A stretch of 64,000 nt of DNA from Owenia fusiformis (Eukaryota; Annelida; Polychaeta; Sabellida; Oweniidae). The stretch covers positions 785,318 to 849,317 of the forward strand of contig CAIIXF020000012.1 in the NCBI GenBank assembly GCA_903813345.2, written 5' to 3'. Under the pieces are notes generated by a model. It saw only the letters and a list, made by a program, of their open reading frames with translations, was not told the origin of the DNA and searched no databases. The position numbers and the translations under genes are program-made. Of this stretch, positions 34,797-46,697 are shown one piece after another (position 1 is the stretch's first letter; every line of letters begins with the position of its first letter).

Positions 34797-37700
34797 TCAC
34801 AGGGCAGTTGGAGTAGTTGATATCAAACTTTCATCCAATAAGTAATCATATATTTTCCGTGTTTTATTTACGTCTATTTTAATGAGATTCCTGGCTTGAG
34901 CTAGCTTGAGGTAGCCAATCTTTTTGTATTCGTTCATCAATATTGCTTTGAAATCTAAGAATGATTCTGGAACTAGACGTACATTTGCACACACCTGAAA
35001 GTACAGCAAACAAATATGATTGTAGTGTAAAACCAAAAATATATTGTTAAACACAAAATAATACATTGCAAAAGGTGCAAAATACAACATTGTATTGTAA
35101 AACACAAAATATTGTAATGAAAAAGAAAAGATTGTATTGTTAGAGAGAAAAGAATGAATTGTCAAAGGGAAAAGATGTGTTGTGAAATACAAATGACTGC
35201 ATTGAAAAATGCAAAATATTGTTATTTTATGTAAAGCACTAATTGTAAACTACAAGAGATTGTAATATAAAAGAAAAAAGATAGTATTATGAGAAGTTTA
35301 AGATTATATTACAAAAAGTTTAAATTGTATTGTATGTAAAACAAAACTTAAATGCACAACCTGTTAGCCCATATGGCCAAATAGCCTTACCTCACGCTCC
35401 TTCTGATTGAGTTTTTCATATCCTGGCATCCCCATAATGTCCAATGGTGGAGCTGTGCGTCGTGCTGAAATACATTTAAAATGGTAAAATTTACTGATGA
35501 TGCAGGGGCATAGCCTGAATCAAAATAAAAAATCAGACAAGGCAAATGTAAATAGACAAGATAGACAAGGCAAATTTAGGCTAAAAGAATATCACATGTA
35601 GATGAAAATTTTGTGAAAATTTTGGTGTGGCAGCCTCATTCCTGACTAGGCCCTTGTAAATGGAAGGTCATCATGTACAATTTATTTATTTTTCAGTGTA
35701 TTTATTTCCTCATAAGTGATTCACATCTCCCGTCATACTGAGTGAAATTCAATTTTTTTTTTATACATAAATTTATTCCTTTAGTAAACAATATAAGACA
35801 TGCAATTGATTGCCAAAGTTTTATAAAAAAAAACATTAGCGGCAATTTTAGACAATATGAATAGGAATACATTAAAATTAAAAATTTATCAAAGTAATGT
35901 TTTCACACATATAAGAAACTATAATCCCATGGGCCAGGGATGTGTTAACACATGCATGCAAAAATTAGCCAAACCGATCAATTTGGCTCAAACTTTGATT
36001 CACAAAATGACTCATTAGTTCTATTAATTTTTCATTTAATGAATTATCTAAATCTTCATCACCATACAAAAGAAACTGAATTTTGTCAACTGTGTTCAAA
36101 TTCTGAACCAAAAGATGAAGATCTGAAGTTCGCAGTCCTGCAAATAAAGTTTCACGCTCGTTTACAAGCAGAGGACATTTTAAGATAAAATGAGAAGGTG
36201 TTTGTGGTAATCCACATTTACAAAAGGGATCACTGACACTGGTGAAATTATGAGCATATAGCTGTGATTTTAAAAGGAGACCCACTCTGAGTTTGTTAAA
36301 AGCAGATTCAACATATCTAGGCATTTCGTTTACCATTTTGGTAGTGGGTAGCATGGAGACAGGGCTCCTGTAATCTCTTACTAATCTTTTGAAGCGAGAT
36401 ATTGGTTGACCTCTTCTCGTGTCAAGGTGTAAATTGTCCCATATTAAAGTGAAATTCAATGCGACATAAAATCATGTACATTTGAATTCATTGCTATAAC
36501 AATATAACAATACTTTCTGATGGTGACATAATACATAAGACTTACGTGCTGCAGGTAAAATTATATTAGCACCCCTAGTGGCCAGATCTAAGGTTGCCTG
36601 GCGATGAAGCCATTGTTGACATGCAACTTCATCCTGAAATGAAAAGCGTCAAAAAAATCTCCATGGAAATACAAGTGTAACGACCCTTGGGCACGCTCGT
36701 CGGGGAGCTGTAGTGTACCGAGCCAGATACTAGAATCGAACCCAGGACCTCCCGCTCTCAGAGTCAGACGCTCTTCCCCTGAGCCATAAAGGCTAGCCAC
36801 TACAGCTGAGACTGTAGTAGCGACTTGCTATCGAAGGTCATTACACAAGAACAAAATGTACTTTCAAGTTACATTTAATCAGTTGGCTAGGAATGCTGTG
36901 TTCCACAATGAATTTCTACAGGGATATTTTGTGAAGAGCATATAAGACCCTTTAAAACATGAAATGGACCCTCATCTTTTAAGGTGATTAAGCATACATG
37001 TGGCTCGAAATGTCTGTTTCATAAGGTGCATGATAAGGTCTCTCAAAAATAAGGTATTATCATTGACCTCTGCCTGTCTTTATTTATTTCTACTGTAGGA
37101 AAATATTAGGAATATCTGTCTTTATATGTGTAACTGCATATGAAATATGTGGCGATGGCTCAGTTTGTGAAGATATTTCACATTTCCCTCAAAAAACATG
37201 AATTAAAGATATTGAAATAATTTTGTATACCTACCTGTAAATGAACCAACACATCATCTAAAGATGTTCGGGATGTTTTTAATTTCTCTCGCCTTTGTCT
37301 CAAGGTTTTAAAGACTCGTGCTGCCCTCTTTTTTACGACACCATTTCTACGACATTCTTGCAAATGTTGCACTTCTTCCTTAAGCTCTGCTTGTACTGGA
37401 ATATTGACAAGAAATCGCAAAGTCATATTTCCGATTATTCATGAGAATAAAACGCTTGTGCTATGTTTTATGTGCTGACATGAAAAAGTTAATAATTTGA
37501 CAAACTGCTACTGAGTTACTTGAAATGGTCACAAAAGTAGAACAATTTGTTACAAATGCAAACTGACAACCACCAAATGTCAGTCGCAAAAAAGCTGTAA
37601 GTAGATAATATATTGTACATAAGTATACATAAATGTATTAAGTTAATTGCCAAAACCTTTACTGTTGGGCCTAATGCTTATATGCATTTTAGGGCAAACT

Positions 37701-40700
37701 GAAAAAATTATTACTGAATTAATTAATACATAAAATAAAAATTTGCCCATTGCCTGCTCCTAATAAAACACCTGTCAGTGCAGTGTCATGTTTACTTACG
37801 AAGTAGCGCTTCGGTGTACATGTCAAACTCAATAGGTGGCAGCATACGTGTGAAAACTTGTAGTGACTCTAAACATGGGTACATGTTCCCCGTTTTCTCA
37901 TATCTTCTATAGGTGGCTGGAAAAGAAGAAATCATGATCAATGTTGAAAATATTAAGGTCCAAAGATACTATACTAGTATAGCTTAATAAAGCTTATATT
38001 GTTTTTTTGTAAGCCTGATGTTTACATGTTCTAAGAACATGTACAATTGTTCATATTTCTTCGCTCAATATTTTGTAAAAAGTTAGTCATCAAAATGAAT
38101 TAATGTTCATATTTGTAAGATGCAGCAGCTGATAGCAATATTTCTTTAACCCAGTAGGACCCACCTAAATGTTTTTTGATGCTGATAAGTCCATAGTCCC
38201 TGATAACTTTCTTCTTTCTTTGTCGATCTCTGAGACAATTTTGGTAAACATCCAACACAGCCAATTTCACCTCTGGAATGAAATTTTTGTTTTATTAACT
38301 TCAATATCCAAGGGTTATATAGCATACATCATACTACCTAAAAACTTGTTTTTTAAGAAGGAAACTCAAAATAAGGTTACTTATAAACTAAAAAAATGTA
38401 ACTCTGAAAAAATAGTTTGTTTAACTCATATTTCATTTTAACTTTGATTATTTAGGTGTTTGACCATTTAGGTGTTTTTTCTGAAAATTGTGAACACAAT
38501 GCATATAAATGTTGATTAAACACTCAAATCTAAATGCCTATAAATATTGATTAAACACTCAAATCTAAATGCATATAAATGTTGATTAAACACTCAAATC
38601 TAAATGCATATAAATGTTGATTAAACACTCAAATCTAAATGCCTATAAATATTGATTAAACAATCAAATCTAAATGCCTATAAATGTTGATTAAACACTC
38701 AAATCTAAATGCATATAAATGTTGAATAAACACTCAAATCTAAATGCATATAAATGTTGATTAAACACTCAAATCTAAATGCCTATAAATATTGATTAAA
38801 CACTCAAATCTAAATGCATATAAATGTTGATTAAACACTCAAATCTAAATGCATATAAATGTTGAATAAACCCTCAAATCTAAATGCCTATAAATGTTGA
38901 TTAAACACTCAAATCTAAATGCCTATAAATATTGATTAAACACTCAAATCTAAATGCATATAAATGTTGATTAAATACTCAAATCTAAATGCATATAAAT
39001 GTTGATTAAACACTCAAATCTAACTGCATATAAATGTTGAATAAACACTCAAATCTAAATGCATATAAATGTTGAATAAACAATCAAATCTAAATGCCTA
39101 TAAATGTTGATTAAACACTCAAATCTAAATGCATATAAATGTTGAATAAACACTCAAATCTAAATGCATATAAATGTTGATTAAACACTCAAATCTAAAT
39201 GCCTATAAATATTGATTAAACACTCAAATCTAAATGCATATAAATGTTGATTAAACACTCAAATCTAAATGCATATAAATGTTGAATTAACACTCAAATC
39301 TAAAGGCTCACCATCAATTAAAGGGTCCTCCTCTGTATCGTCAAAAGAAATATCCCGAAGATCATGTTCTGCATAATTTGCATATTCAACCGTAAAATCC
39401 CCGCGTGCTGACATGTAACCAGCCATGTCAGTCTGCATAGAAGAGCCTTGTGGTGGTCGGGGAGGGTCCTCGCTAACTGGAACAGCAAATTATTGTTGAT
39501 CTTGAACTTTTCAAAACTTGTACATGTAGTCAGATAGATGCTGTTTGACATTAAAATGTAGCATTTTGTTTTGTAGCAAATTGATTAAAATTATGTTCAT
39601 GGAATCATTGAAGACCCTCATAACATCAGCTCACTCTTAGCTTTAAGGGACAGAGGGTTTAAAATGTTGGAAGAGTTTTTGAAATTACATGCCCTTAGAA
39701 TGCCCTTAGTAGATTTATGATCAAAATGTCTAAATTCATTTGCATCTTTTCAGATAACCTTTTATTGAAATAAAGTAAGAACTGTTGGACCTTTTAGAAA
39801 AATTAGTGTGACAATTTTCCCTTCTACATCTAGAGGCTGTTAGAGCCAATGATACCATGAAGAAACTAATGGTATAATGGGGTCAGTACCCATGTACAGT
39901 AAAACCTGTGTATCAGAACACCTCTCTAATCCGAACGTGTCTCAATGTGAACAATTTTCTCAGTCCCAGATTTGTCATCTTCTATGGAATTACATATTAA
40001 TAAAACCTTGTGATGACCTACTGTATTTGTTTTTAATTTGGTGAGCATTTAATTTGGCAAATTTTGGTGAATCAAAAAAATTGCCAAATTAAATACTCGC
40101 CGAAATCCCGGGAATTTGATATGTTTTTCATTCAGAGCACTTCTCTGGTTTTAAAAAAGATACCAAGATCGCCAGACTATTTTAATTTATAGAAACAACA
40201 ACAAATATTGAAGAAAATATATATAAACAAGAAATTGTTCATCAACAACACTAACAATGACTATTTTGAATTGGTAACACGGGAGGATGTCTAGGACACT
40301 TGAAAAACTGCCAAATTAAATAGATGCCAATCGGCCCATAAAACAAAATTGCCAAATTAAGTAGTGCCGAATTTAAGACAAATGCAATATAAAATGTGGA
40401 CACCTGCTCATCCCCACACGTTGGCAGGTCCCAGAGACACTCATTCCCACACATTGACAGGTCCCAGAAACATTCAGATGTAACAGGCTTTACTGTACAT
40501 GTACATTTATTGAAAAGCTTACTTTTAAACATAACTGGACTGGGATAGTATGACACTTCAGGTAGAGGTAGATCTGAAATGTGCAAATTGAATATCATAC
40601 AAATCATATACAATGATACAATAAACATATACAATAAATACAATGTATATACAATATGCAGTGCGTGCCTCGATCAATCATGTTTTTGAGGAAATTAAGC

Positions 40701-43700
40701 TGCTGGTTACAGTTTTCAGGGGAAACTAATTTATGTTGCATATGTACTGATTCACTGAAGCCAGTTAGATAGATGAATGTTTAACTGTGCCATATTCAAT
40801 GACCCACATGGGATCCTCAATATCCTGTCTAAACCTCTGTCCTCTGAGCTACCTAAACTTAAGTCACTCAAACATACTTAATTCACTCCAATTTTGATGT
40901 ACAACTATAATTTATTTAATATAGAGTACAAGTGACTGAGAGAATTGCCCATTTCTAGCTTTCATAATTTTGGCAATACTTTTTTAAAGAACTAATTTGT
41001 CAGTGTCACGAAAAATAAAATGTGGTGAATGGTATTTTAATGGGGAAGCTGTATTTTTAATATACAACAATAAATTCAAAATATCATACCTGGCATCTGC
41101 TTCTTAATATTACTGATGTAATATTTCAGATAATGTGTCTCACATTGTGATTTGGTTTTTGTCTGCACCATTTTGGACACATCATCCCTATAAAGAAAAA
41201 ATCAGGATATTTTGTATTTAATTGTACTATGCTCATATCATGGATTTCTCCAGAGGTTCTACCTCATCCAATTTCTCGTTCCCTAAACACATAAACATAA
41301 TAGTTACCACGAGGAATCAGAGGAATGTATATCCTGACTTTCAAACAAAAATATTGATTTGGATTCGTAGTCTCGAATTTTGAGAAACTTAGATAGCACA
41401 GTTGTGTGACCTAGTTTGATGACCTTTGACCTTGAAAATTTTACTTATTCAGAGCTCAGTAAAGTCTTTTGTGATTAAGCTGACCAAAATTTACATCCAA
41501 AAATCAATTTGAAAAATCAACTTTTTTGACTTTTTGAAGGTCACTGAAGGTCAAGGAAAGGTCAAATCATAAAACTAATGTCAGATTTGAACTCCTGGCA
41601 ACTTGCAGATAATTTTCAAAAACAATTGGTCAAATTGAAGCAGGTTGAAAAATAACTTATTTTTACTGTTTTTTTTAGGTCAAATTTCTCAAAAAGGTAA
41701 ACATTTGATGCTGACATATATTGAGCAATATGTAGGGAATGCTTAAATCTTGTAATGATGTAATTCATTGCAAGAAATGATCAAGTATAAGGCAAACTTT
41801 GAGAAACTTGTCAATCACAAAACCTGCCATTGACTTTATAATGAGAAAGTTTCCTGAAAATGACTTAGTCCTTCTTTTTGTCAAATTTTATAGAGTAAAG
41901 ACCAAAAACTGTAATTCCAAGAGCTTTGAAATCTTCTGAGGACATAAGTTGCATATACAGCAACTACTACAAGTAATTTGAAAGTTCTACTTCAACAAAG
42001 TATAGAGTATTTACAGCAAATTTGTTTTTTCGGTGTCACTGTGTGAGCCAAAAAATAAGCAAAAATAATTAAAATTGCTACACCTATTTTCTGTATATGG
42101 CTACTAGTACACACCGGAATAGTCTGACAACAGTAAAGTCAGATACCGTTGTCACAAAACTTGAACAATACAATTTGAATATCTTAAAATTGGAATAGTA
42201 GCTATAAAAAGATGAGGAAAATACAAGTTCTCTACAATGTCACATCTATGCGATACACTGTACATATCCAGATTTACTTCATAATTATACCAGACAAAAT
42301 TAGCTTACCAGTTGGAAAGCCCGCAGTCTTGTATACCATCGAGCAATTTCATTTCTTCATTTGCTGACCATCCATTTTCAAATATCGGAAAGTCATACCT
42401 CTGCAATGAGTGAATTATAGATTGCTTTATTTTCAGAAGTTGGTAGTTATATCCAAAAAAAAACAGGACCGTAAGAAACTTGAATAACTCAGTCAATTTT
42501 GCATATTTTGCCTTGAAATTTCAAAATTATTTAGTTCATTCAATGTGAATTTTGTTGTGAAAGTTTGATAATAATCTACCAATTGAGTCAAAAACTACAG
42601 CTCCTTACAAAACATGCCCCAAATGTGCAAATCTCATCTCTATGCACAATTCAATCCGACGAACAAAGCTGTTGATGATCCTCCTACACACATGTCTTTC
42701 TGAATGGGCAAGTTTGTTCCAAGAACAATTGCTACTGGGGCTTACATCCTACTGATGAAGTGTTAAAGCATCCATTGCATTCTGAACAATGCACTCCCTG
42801 GGTGGCAATGAGGAAACATGGAATCATCAGTGCCTTTTGGTTCGAAGGTGACTGGGGACTTGCTATCACCATGAACAAGGACCAGTAAGTTCTCACCAAG
42901 TTTTGGAGGTCACTAAGCACCAGAAGGGACATCTAAGGAGATAATTAAGCAGTGGTTTCAACAAGCCAATACCACCCCAACACTGCAAATGATATGCTGA
43001 AATGGTTTAGGCAATACTTTGGTGGTCAGCTCATCAGTTGCAGAACGCAAACCATATGGGCAGCTCATTCGCCTGATCTAAATCCCCCAAATTTTTATCT
43101 TTGAGGATTTCTCAAAGCCAATGTGTATACTGACAGGCCCCTAACAATCTTAAGAGGGCAATAACTACCCCAATATTTACCATCCACATTAATGTGTATA
43201 GGTAAGGGTCATTAACAACTTTGTTCGCAGGATTCGTTTGTGCATAGAGAGGAGAAGTGCCCACTTTGAGCATGTTTTGTAAAGGACTGTAGTTTTTGAC
43301 ACAATAAACAGATTATCATCAAACTTTCAGAACAAAATTCACATTGAATGAACTAAATAATTCTTAAATTTCAAGGCAAAATATGCAAAATTGACCGAGT
43401 TATTCAACTTTCTTACGGTCCTGTTTTTTTTTGGACACCCTGTACATTTGACAAAATAGTATTCCTAAATAATCAACTTGAATAAAGTGACACATCCTTT
43501 TAAATGTAAAGTTCATTTATACATTAAGGTAAAATTCATTTTATTTATTCCTTTAAGCTTAGAGTTTAAAAAAGGTAAATTTCAGAACCACGTCTGACAT
43601 AATGAGAATCAGATGCAGACCTGAAAATTCACAGTTGGAGGCAGAAATTTGCAAGTGAAACTCAGTTATGTATACATGCATGTACAGTGAAACCTGCGAA

Positions 43701-44034
43701 AATTGAATGCTTTTGGTATCTCTATAGAGTGATCCACTTTTGTGTTTCACTTACAGTGGTTCATTTAACATTAAGTCAATTGGTCATTGGACTCTGAAAA
43801 AATGTTCCACTTACAGAGGTGTCCCACTTCACAGGTTTTACTGTATGCAACACATAATTATTCTATAGATCTACTCACAATGACAGAGTAACCGTGGTTG
43901 TTCTGGTGCCCATCTTTTTCTAACCCATCAGCAAAACAATGCGTGCATAAAAATGTCTCTTTCTGGCAGTCTATGCATTTTATGTAGGGGTCTTGTAGCA
44001 TGATACAGCACCCAAGGCATGATGGACTCTCCAT
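34797..44034 (-). CDS. TADA2A: Transcriptional adapter 2-alpha (ADA2A), complete, 11 coding exons
   Basis: Coding exons (minus): 44034-43879, 42400-42309, 41187-41090, 40573-40523, 39476-39312, 38272-38165, 37916-37800, 37395-37235, 36633-36546, 35464-35391, 34994-34797. All introns are GT-AG and the phases join without a gap to 1308 nt, 435 aa (human about 443). Residues 6-47 are the ZZ zinc finger (C6-C9, C20-C23, C30-C33, H43-H47); about 54-105 the SANT domain (FENGWSANEEMKLLDGIQDC...NW); about 147-187 the conserved ADA2 block (DMAGYMSARGDF, YAEHDLRDISF); 371-435 the SWIRM-domain end (RLVPESFLDFK, LAQARNLIKIDVNKTRKIYD). ADA2A stimulates GCN5-type acetyltransferases within ATAC/SAGA complexes in the nucleus. 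Introns hold transposons, a LINE fragment and a minisatellite, described separately. Confidence 0.97.
35965..36459 (-). mobile_element. LINE ORF2 C-terminal fragment (CCHC-type end) in TADA2A intron 9
   Basis: An open 164-codon stretch reads like the C-terminus of a non-LTR retrotransposon ORF2: FNKLRVGLLLKSQLYAHNF, then the zinc-knuckle-like CKCGLPQTPSHFILKCPLL, followed by a short tail. It lacks the reverse transcriptase and endonuclease domains, so it is a 5'-truncated copy. The knuckle after a conserved FNKLR.G helix is typical of elements with an RNase H-like end. A different type from the LINE at 49.4-50.5 kb. It lies in sense orientation to TADA2A but is not part of its coding sequence. 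Confidence 0.8.
36676..36845 (-). mobile_element. 170-bp MITE with tRNA-like segment, target duplication CAAG (TADA2A intron 8)
   Basis: Ends tgtaacgaccc and ggtcattaca are inverted repeats, flanked by caag at 36672-36675 and 36846-36849. The minus strand contains ctcaggggaagagcgtctga (A-box-like) and ggttcgattct (B-box-like). Same family as 29620-29819; the two share the words agtagcgacttgctatc/agtagcaacttgctatc and gggagctgtagtgta/tggagctgtaatgta. Confidence 0.72.
38497..39305. repeat. 35-bp minisatellite, about 23 copies, in TADA2A intron 5
   Basis: Unit atgcatataaatgttgatta followed by aacactcaaatctaa; variants alternate gcatat/gcctat and gttgatt/attgatt/gttgaat. It fills most of the intron and ends 7 bases before the donor of exon 5 (on the minus strand it starts just inside the intron). 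Confidence 0.92.
39897..40495. mobile_element. pogo/Tigger-like MITE with nested palindromic insert (TADA2A intron 4)
   Basis: Starts cagtaaaacctgtgtatcag and ends taacaggctttactg, flanked by TA at 39895-39896 and 40496-40497. The interior 40022-40384 is a second, degraded inverted repeat (tttaatttggcaaattttgg against ttgccaaattaagtagtgcc), interpreted as a later insertion. Words such as cctctctaatccgaac occur in other copies of the family. Confidence 0.7.
41420..41564. promoter_or_regulatory. cluster of nuclear-receptor half-site repeats in TADA2A intron 2
   Basis: tgacctttgacct at 41420-41432 is a perfect direct repeat of AGGTCA with 1-base spacing (DR1, minus strand). aggtca at 41538, 41548 and 41559 form 4-base and 5-base spaced direct repeats on the plus strand. 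The two groups are also roughly inverted to each other, so they may simply be arms of a decayed palindromic element; any receptor binding is conjecture. Confidence 0.35.
42443..43442 (+). mobile_element. defective mariner-like transposon with transposase remnant (TADA2A intron 1)
   Basis: About 170-base inverted ends: ccaaaaaaaaacaggaccgt near 42452 and its inverse up to tttggacaccctg at 43442, the latter followed by TA. The interior, read on the plus strand, still shows KHGIISAFWFEGDWG (about 42814-42858) and IWAAHSPDLNPPNFYL then GFLKANVYTDRP (about 43047-43140). The SPDLxPxxFxLWGxLK block is the end of a mariner/IS630-type DDE/D transposase. Several stops and frame changes, including TGA for Trp in the LWG motif, show it is dead. 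Confidence 0.8.
43685..43843. mobile_element. 159-bp pogo/Tigger-like MITE (TADA2A intron 1)
   Basis: Starts cagtgaaacctgcgaaaatt and ends cacaggttttactg, with TA on both sides (43683-43684, 43844-43845). It lies just 35 bases inside the intron from the exon 1 donor. Confidence 0.72.
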
Positions 44035-44118
44035 TTAAGGATATGTTTTCGTCTAATTTACTTGAGTCTCTAGCAAATCATTTGACTAGAAATCATCACA
44101 TTTTGGTCCGTTGTGTAC

Positions 44119-44275
44119 TCTAAAAAACGGGGTCAAGAAAAATATATGATTTAAATAAATTATTTAAAAAAATTTTTGTAAGAATAGTTATCAAATTGAA
44201 ACAAACCTTGTTCTGATGCTCATTAGTCTAATCATTTTCCCAAGACGTCCGAGATGACAGTTTATTTTGTCACTT
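44119..44275 (-). other. candidate 5' UTR exon and intron of TADA2A
   Basis: On the minus strand 44275-44207 is bounded by an acceptor (ttatttaactttcag) and a donor (AACAAG|gtttgt), and a further acceptor (gttttttag) precedes 44119, from which the ATG exon could start. It has no long reading frame and includes short upstream ATGs, so it would be 5' UTR. Inferred from splice signals only. Confidence 0.4.
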
Positions 44276-44571
44276 CTGAAAGTTAAATAAGAAATATTTA
44301 ATTTGAGAAATTTTTATTAAACTACAATTTCTGATTCCTAGGTCCTAAAATCTACCCAGGCTAGGCCTATAATCCATTTCACTTTTTTGTGTCAGTAAAA
44401 CCTAAAAAAAAACAATTAAAAGAAACAGTGCAGAATTTTTCTTCTGTCAGCCAGTCTCTGATTGGACAAAATTAGTTTGGCATTAATTATATACATTCCT
44501 GGACCGAACTTTCATGAAGTAATTGTCTCGGAATAGACACTGTGGTGGGCAGAAAGAAAAATACCAAGCAA

Positions 44572-44727
44572 CTGCGCAACTGTTCGAAATTGACCAAAAC
44601 GCCCCATTGTCTTCCAAAACGCCCCGCAGAGTCTATGACTACAAACATGTAGTTTCAAGGTATATAGATCCAACGGGTGTTTTGGAAGAGAACGGGGCAT
44701 TTTGATCAATTTCGAACAGATGCGTAG
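44572..44727. mobile_element. 156-bp palindromic element upstream of TADA2A
   Basis: The left arm has ctgttcgaaattgaccaaaa then cgccccattgtcttccaaaa; the right arm is its inverse with few changes, ending tcaatttcgaacag. Arms are about 50 bases around a 50-base loop. Non-coding; the ORFs over it in both directions are by-products. Confidence 0.65.
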
Positions 44728-45286
44728 GACTTTTTGAAATTGCTGCGTTTAATAAATATGTTGATGCAGAGATGGAGGGTTGTAAAGGGAGTCCTTGTGC
44801 AAAATATAGGGGAGAATAATAAAAGAACTGGCGATATATCGTGGCTTTTGGTTGAAATCTCTGAAGATATGCATCTTTTCACATCTGGGGACCAAAACGC
44901 CACTAAAACGAGCAACTCTGTACACAAAAGCAATATCTCGAGTGGAAGGTATTCGAGTGAAAGGTTTTAATGGAACAAGTTTGAAGAAAAATGGTGTACT
45001 GTGAGACTCACAATCATTGATTTTCCAAAGAAAGGGTAGGTTTAAAATTCAAATTAATTCAGTTTTGCGGGGCGTTTTGGTTTCGATATCCCCCGGTGAG
45101 GTAGTACCGCGTGAGCATAATAATCCAAGTAATAAGTGAATAATACGTGAAGTACGGATTTGTTTTGTTTCCTCACACGGTTGATGTACAGTTGAAGTGG
45201 ACATTCTTGATAGAATCTGATGGATTTATACTCGAGCATGTATCTCCCATGTAGAATGATATAGTCAAAACAGAAATGTTTGTGAC

Positions 45287-45839
45287 TTACTCACGTCGAG
45301 AGCTATAGATTTTGAAAGTATAGCTCTCCATCGTGAGGATCTCCCAGCTGAAGAATTGTGACATCTAATTTTGATCAGCGCCAGTCAGCGGCTTGCTGTT
45401 TGTCTCAAACTGTAGCCTACATATGGGCTCATATGTGTCTACTTTCCCCGTGCATGTAGGATCGCGGATGTGCCTCTATGGCGATCAGGAGTTCTAATTG
45501 TTTTTTGTTCGATACCCATTTCCAATATGGCGGTTAAACGGAAATACTATCGACGCATGCGCAACTTGGGAAACGTCAAGCCGCCATATTGAATATACCT
45601 GGCCAAAACTTTTGACACGACCAATAAAATGAAGTCCTGATCGATACATAGGGCAGTGAGACGTTCTATGTTGAGCTGAATGAAAGATGGCGATGTAGGA
45701 TACATTTTCAGGTATATAATGTGCAACATGAGTCAGCTGAATTCCCTGAAATTTTCTTTGAAGTCAGGATTCTTAAGCTGTTGATTCTAGCGATAGAGAG
45801 CTATACTTTCAAAATCTAAGTAGCTCTCGACGGGAGTAA
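45287..45839. mobile_element. 553-bp hAT-like MITE, 8-bp target duplication TTTGTGAC
   Basis: Ends ttactcacgtcgagagct and agctctcgacgggagtaa are inverted repeats with one mismatch. tttgtgac occurs at 45279-45286 and again at 45840-45847; 8-bp duplications are typical of the hAT superfamily, though no transposase is present. The TIR continues inward with agattttgaaagtatagctc. Inside are inverted gccgccatatt/aatatggcgg words around gacgcatgcgcaac. Confidence 0.8.
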
Positions 45840-46180
45840 TTTGTGACTACTTTGAATTTAAAAAATAAGCAATCAAATGACCATATTGAAACAGTTTATG
45901 TAAAAATAGAAACATTTATATTTATCCTAACTTTTGTATATTTTAGTTTGTTTTGTAGTTTAGCTATCATATCTGTGTCCTCTCATATTTTGATACTTCT
46001 CTGCCATGTTATTTTCTGAAAAATTAACATGGCTGAAACTCCCTAAATTAAAAAAGGCCACAGCTTTGCTGCACATTAAACATTACTATATGAAATATAG
46101 AAAAGTTAGGATAAATATAAATGTTTCTATTTTTGCATATACTGATAGTCATTTGATTGCTTATTTTTAAATTCAAAGTA

Positions 46181-46697
46181 AGAATTTCTCCATCTAAAAT
46201 GTCACTCGACTTTTTTGTGATTATGAGTCAAAGAAAGCATTCTTGAGTTTCAAATTGGCTTCTGTGGGAACTTGAAACCATCTTCTAATTTATTCCACTT
46301 ACCTTGTATTGTTTCTCCAAACATATTCTTTGAAAAACGGATTTTAAGGGTGTTAATCAGGGTAATTCTGTGCCATTTTATCAAAAATATTGTTGCTATC
46401 TAGAAACAAGCAATTGTGATCTTGTTGTTACCTAGGAACGAGCAACTGTGATGTCACGTCACACTCATGTTAATTCTGGAATCACATGGCAGCCATTTTG
46501 GAAATTTCAAAAAAGTTCCCAATTAAAAAGGCTAAATGCTGTTTACAAATTGGAAACTATGGCAGAATCAACAAGGGTTTGTGAAATAATTAGGATATGG
46601 TTTCAAAATTATGCACATGACAATATATGACTACTAAATGCAGGCAGGGACTTTTAATTGCCAAAAAGTCGAGTGACATTTTAGATGGAGAAATCCT
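46181..46697. mobile_element. 517-bp TA-target MITE inserted in right arm of the 45262-46724 element
   Basis: Ends agaatttctccatctaaaat and, inverted, attttagatggagaaatcct, with further paired gtcactcgactttt, flanked by TA at 46179-46180 and 46698-46699. The arm on the other side of the host palindrome reads actactttgaattt without interruption, confirming insertion at a single TA. Tc1/mariner-like by target site; no coding capacity recognised. Confidence 0.8.

Noticed and set aside
31412-39305. CRISPR-like repeat arrays
   Set aside because: Tandem repeats follow each other without unique spacers, and the DNA is eukaryotic.
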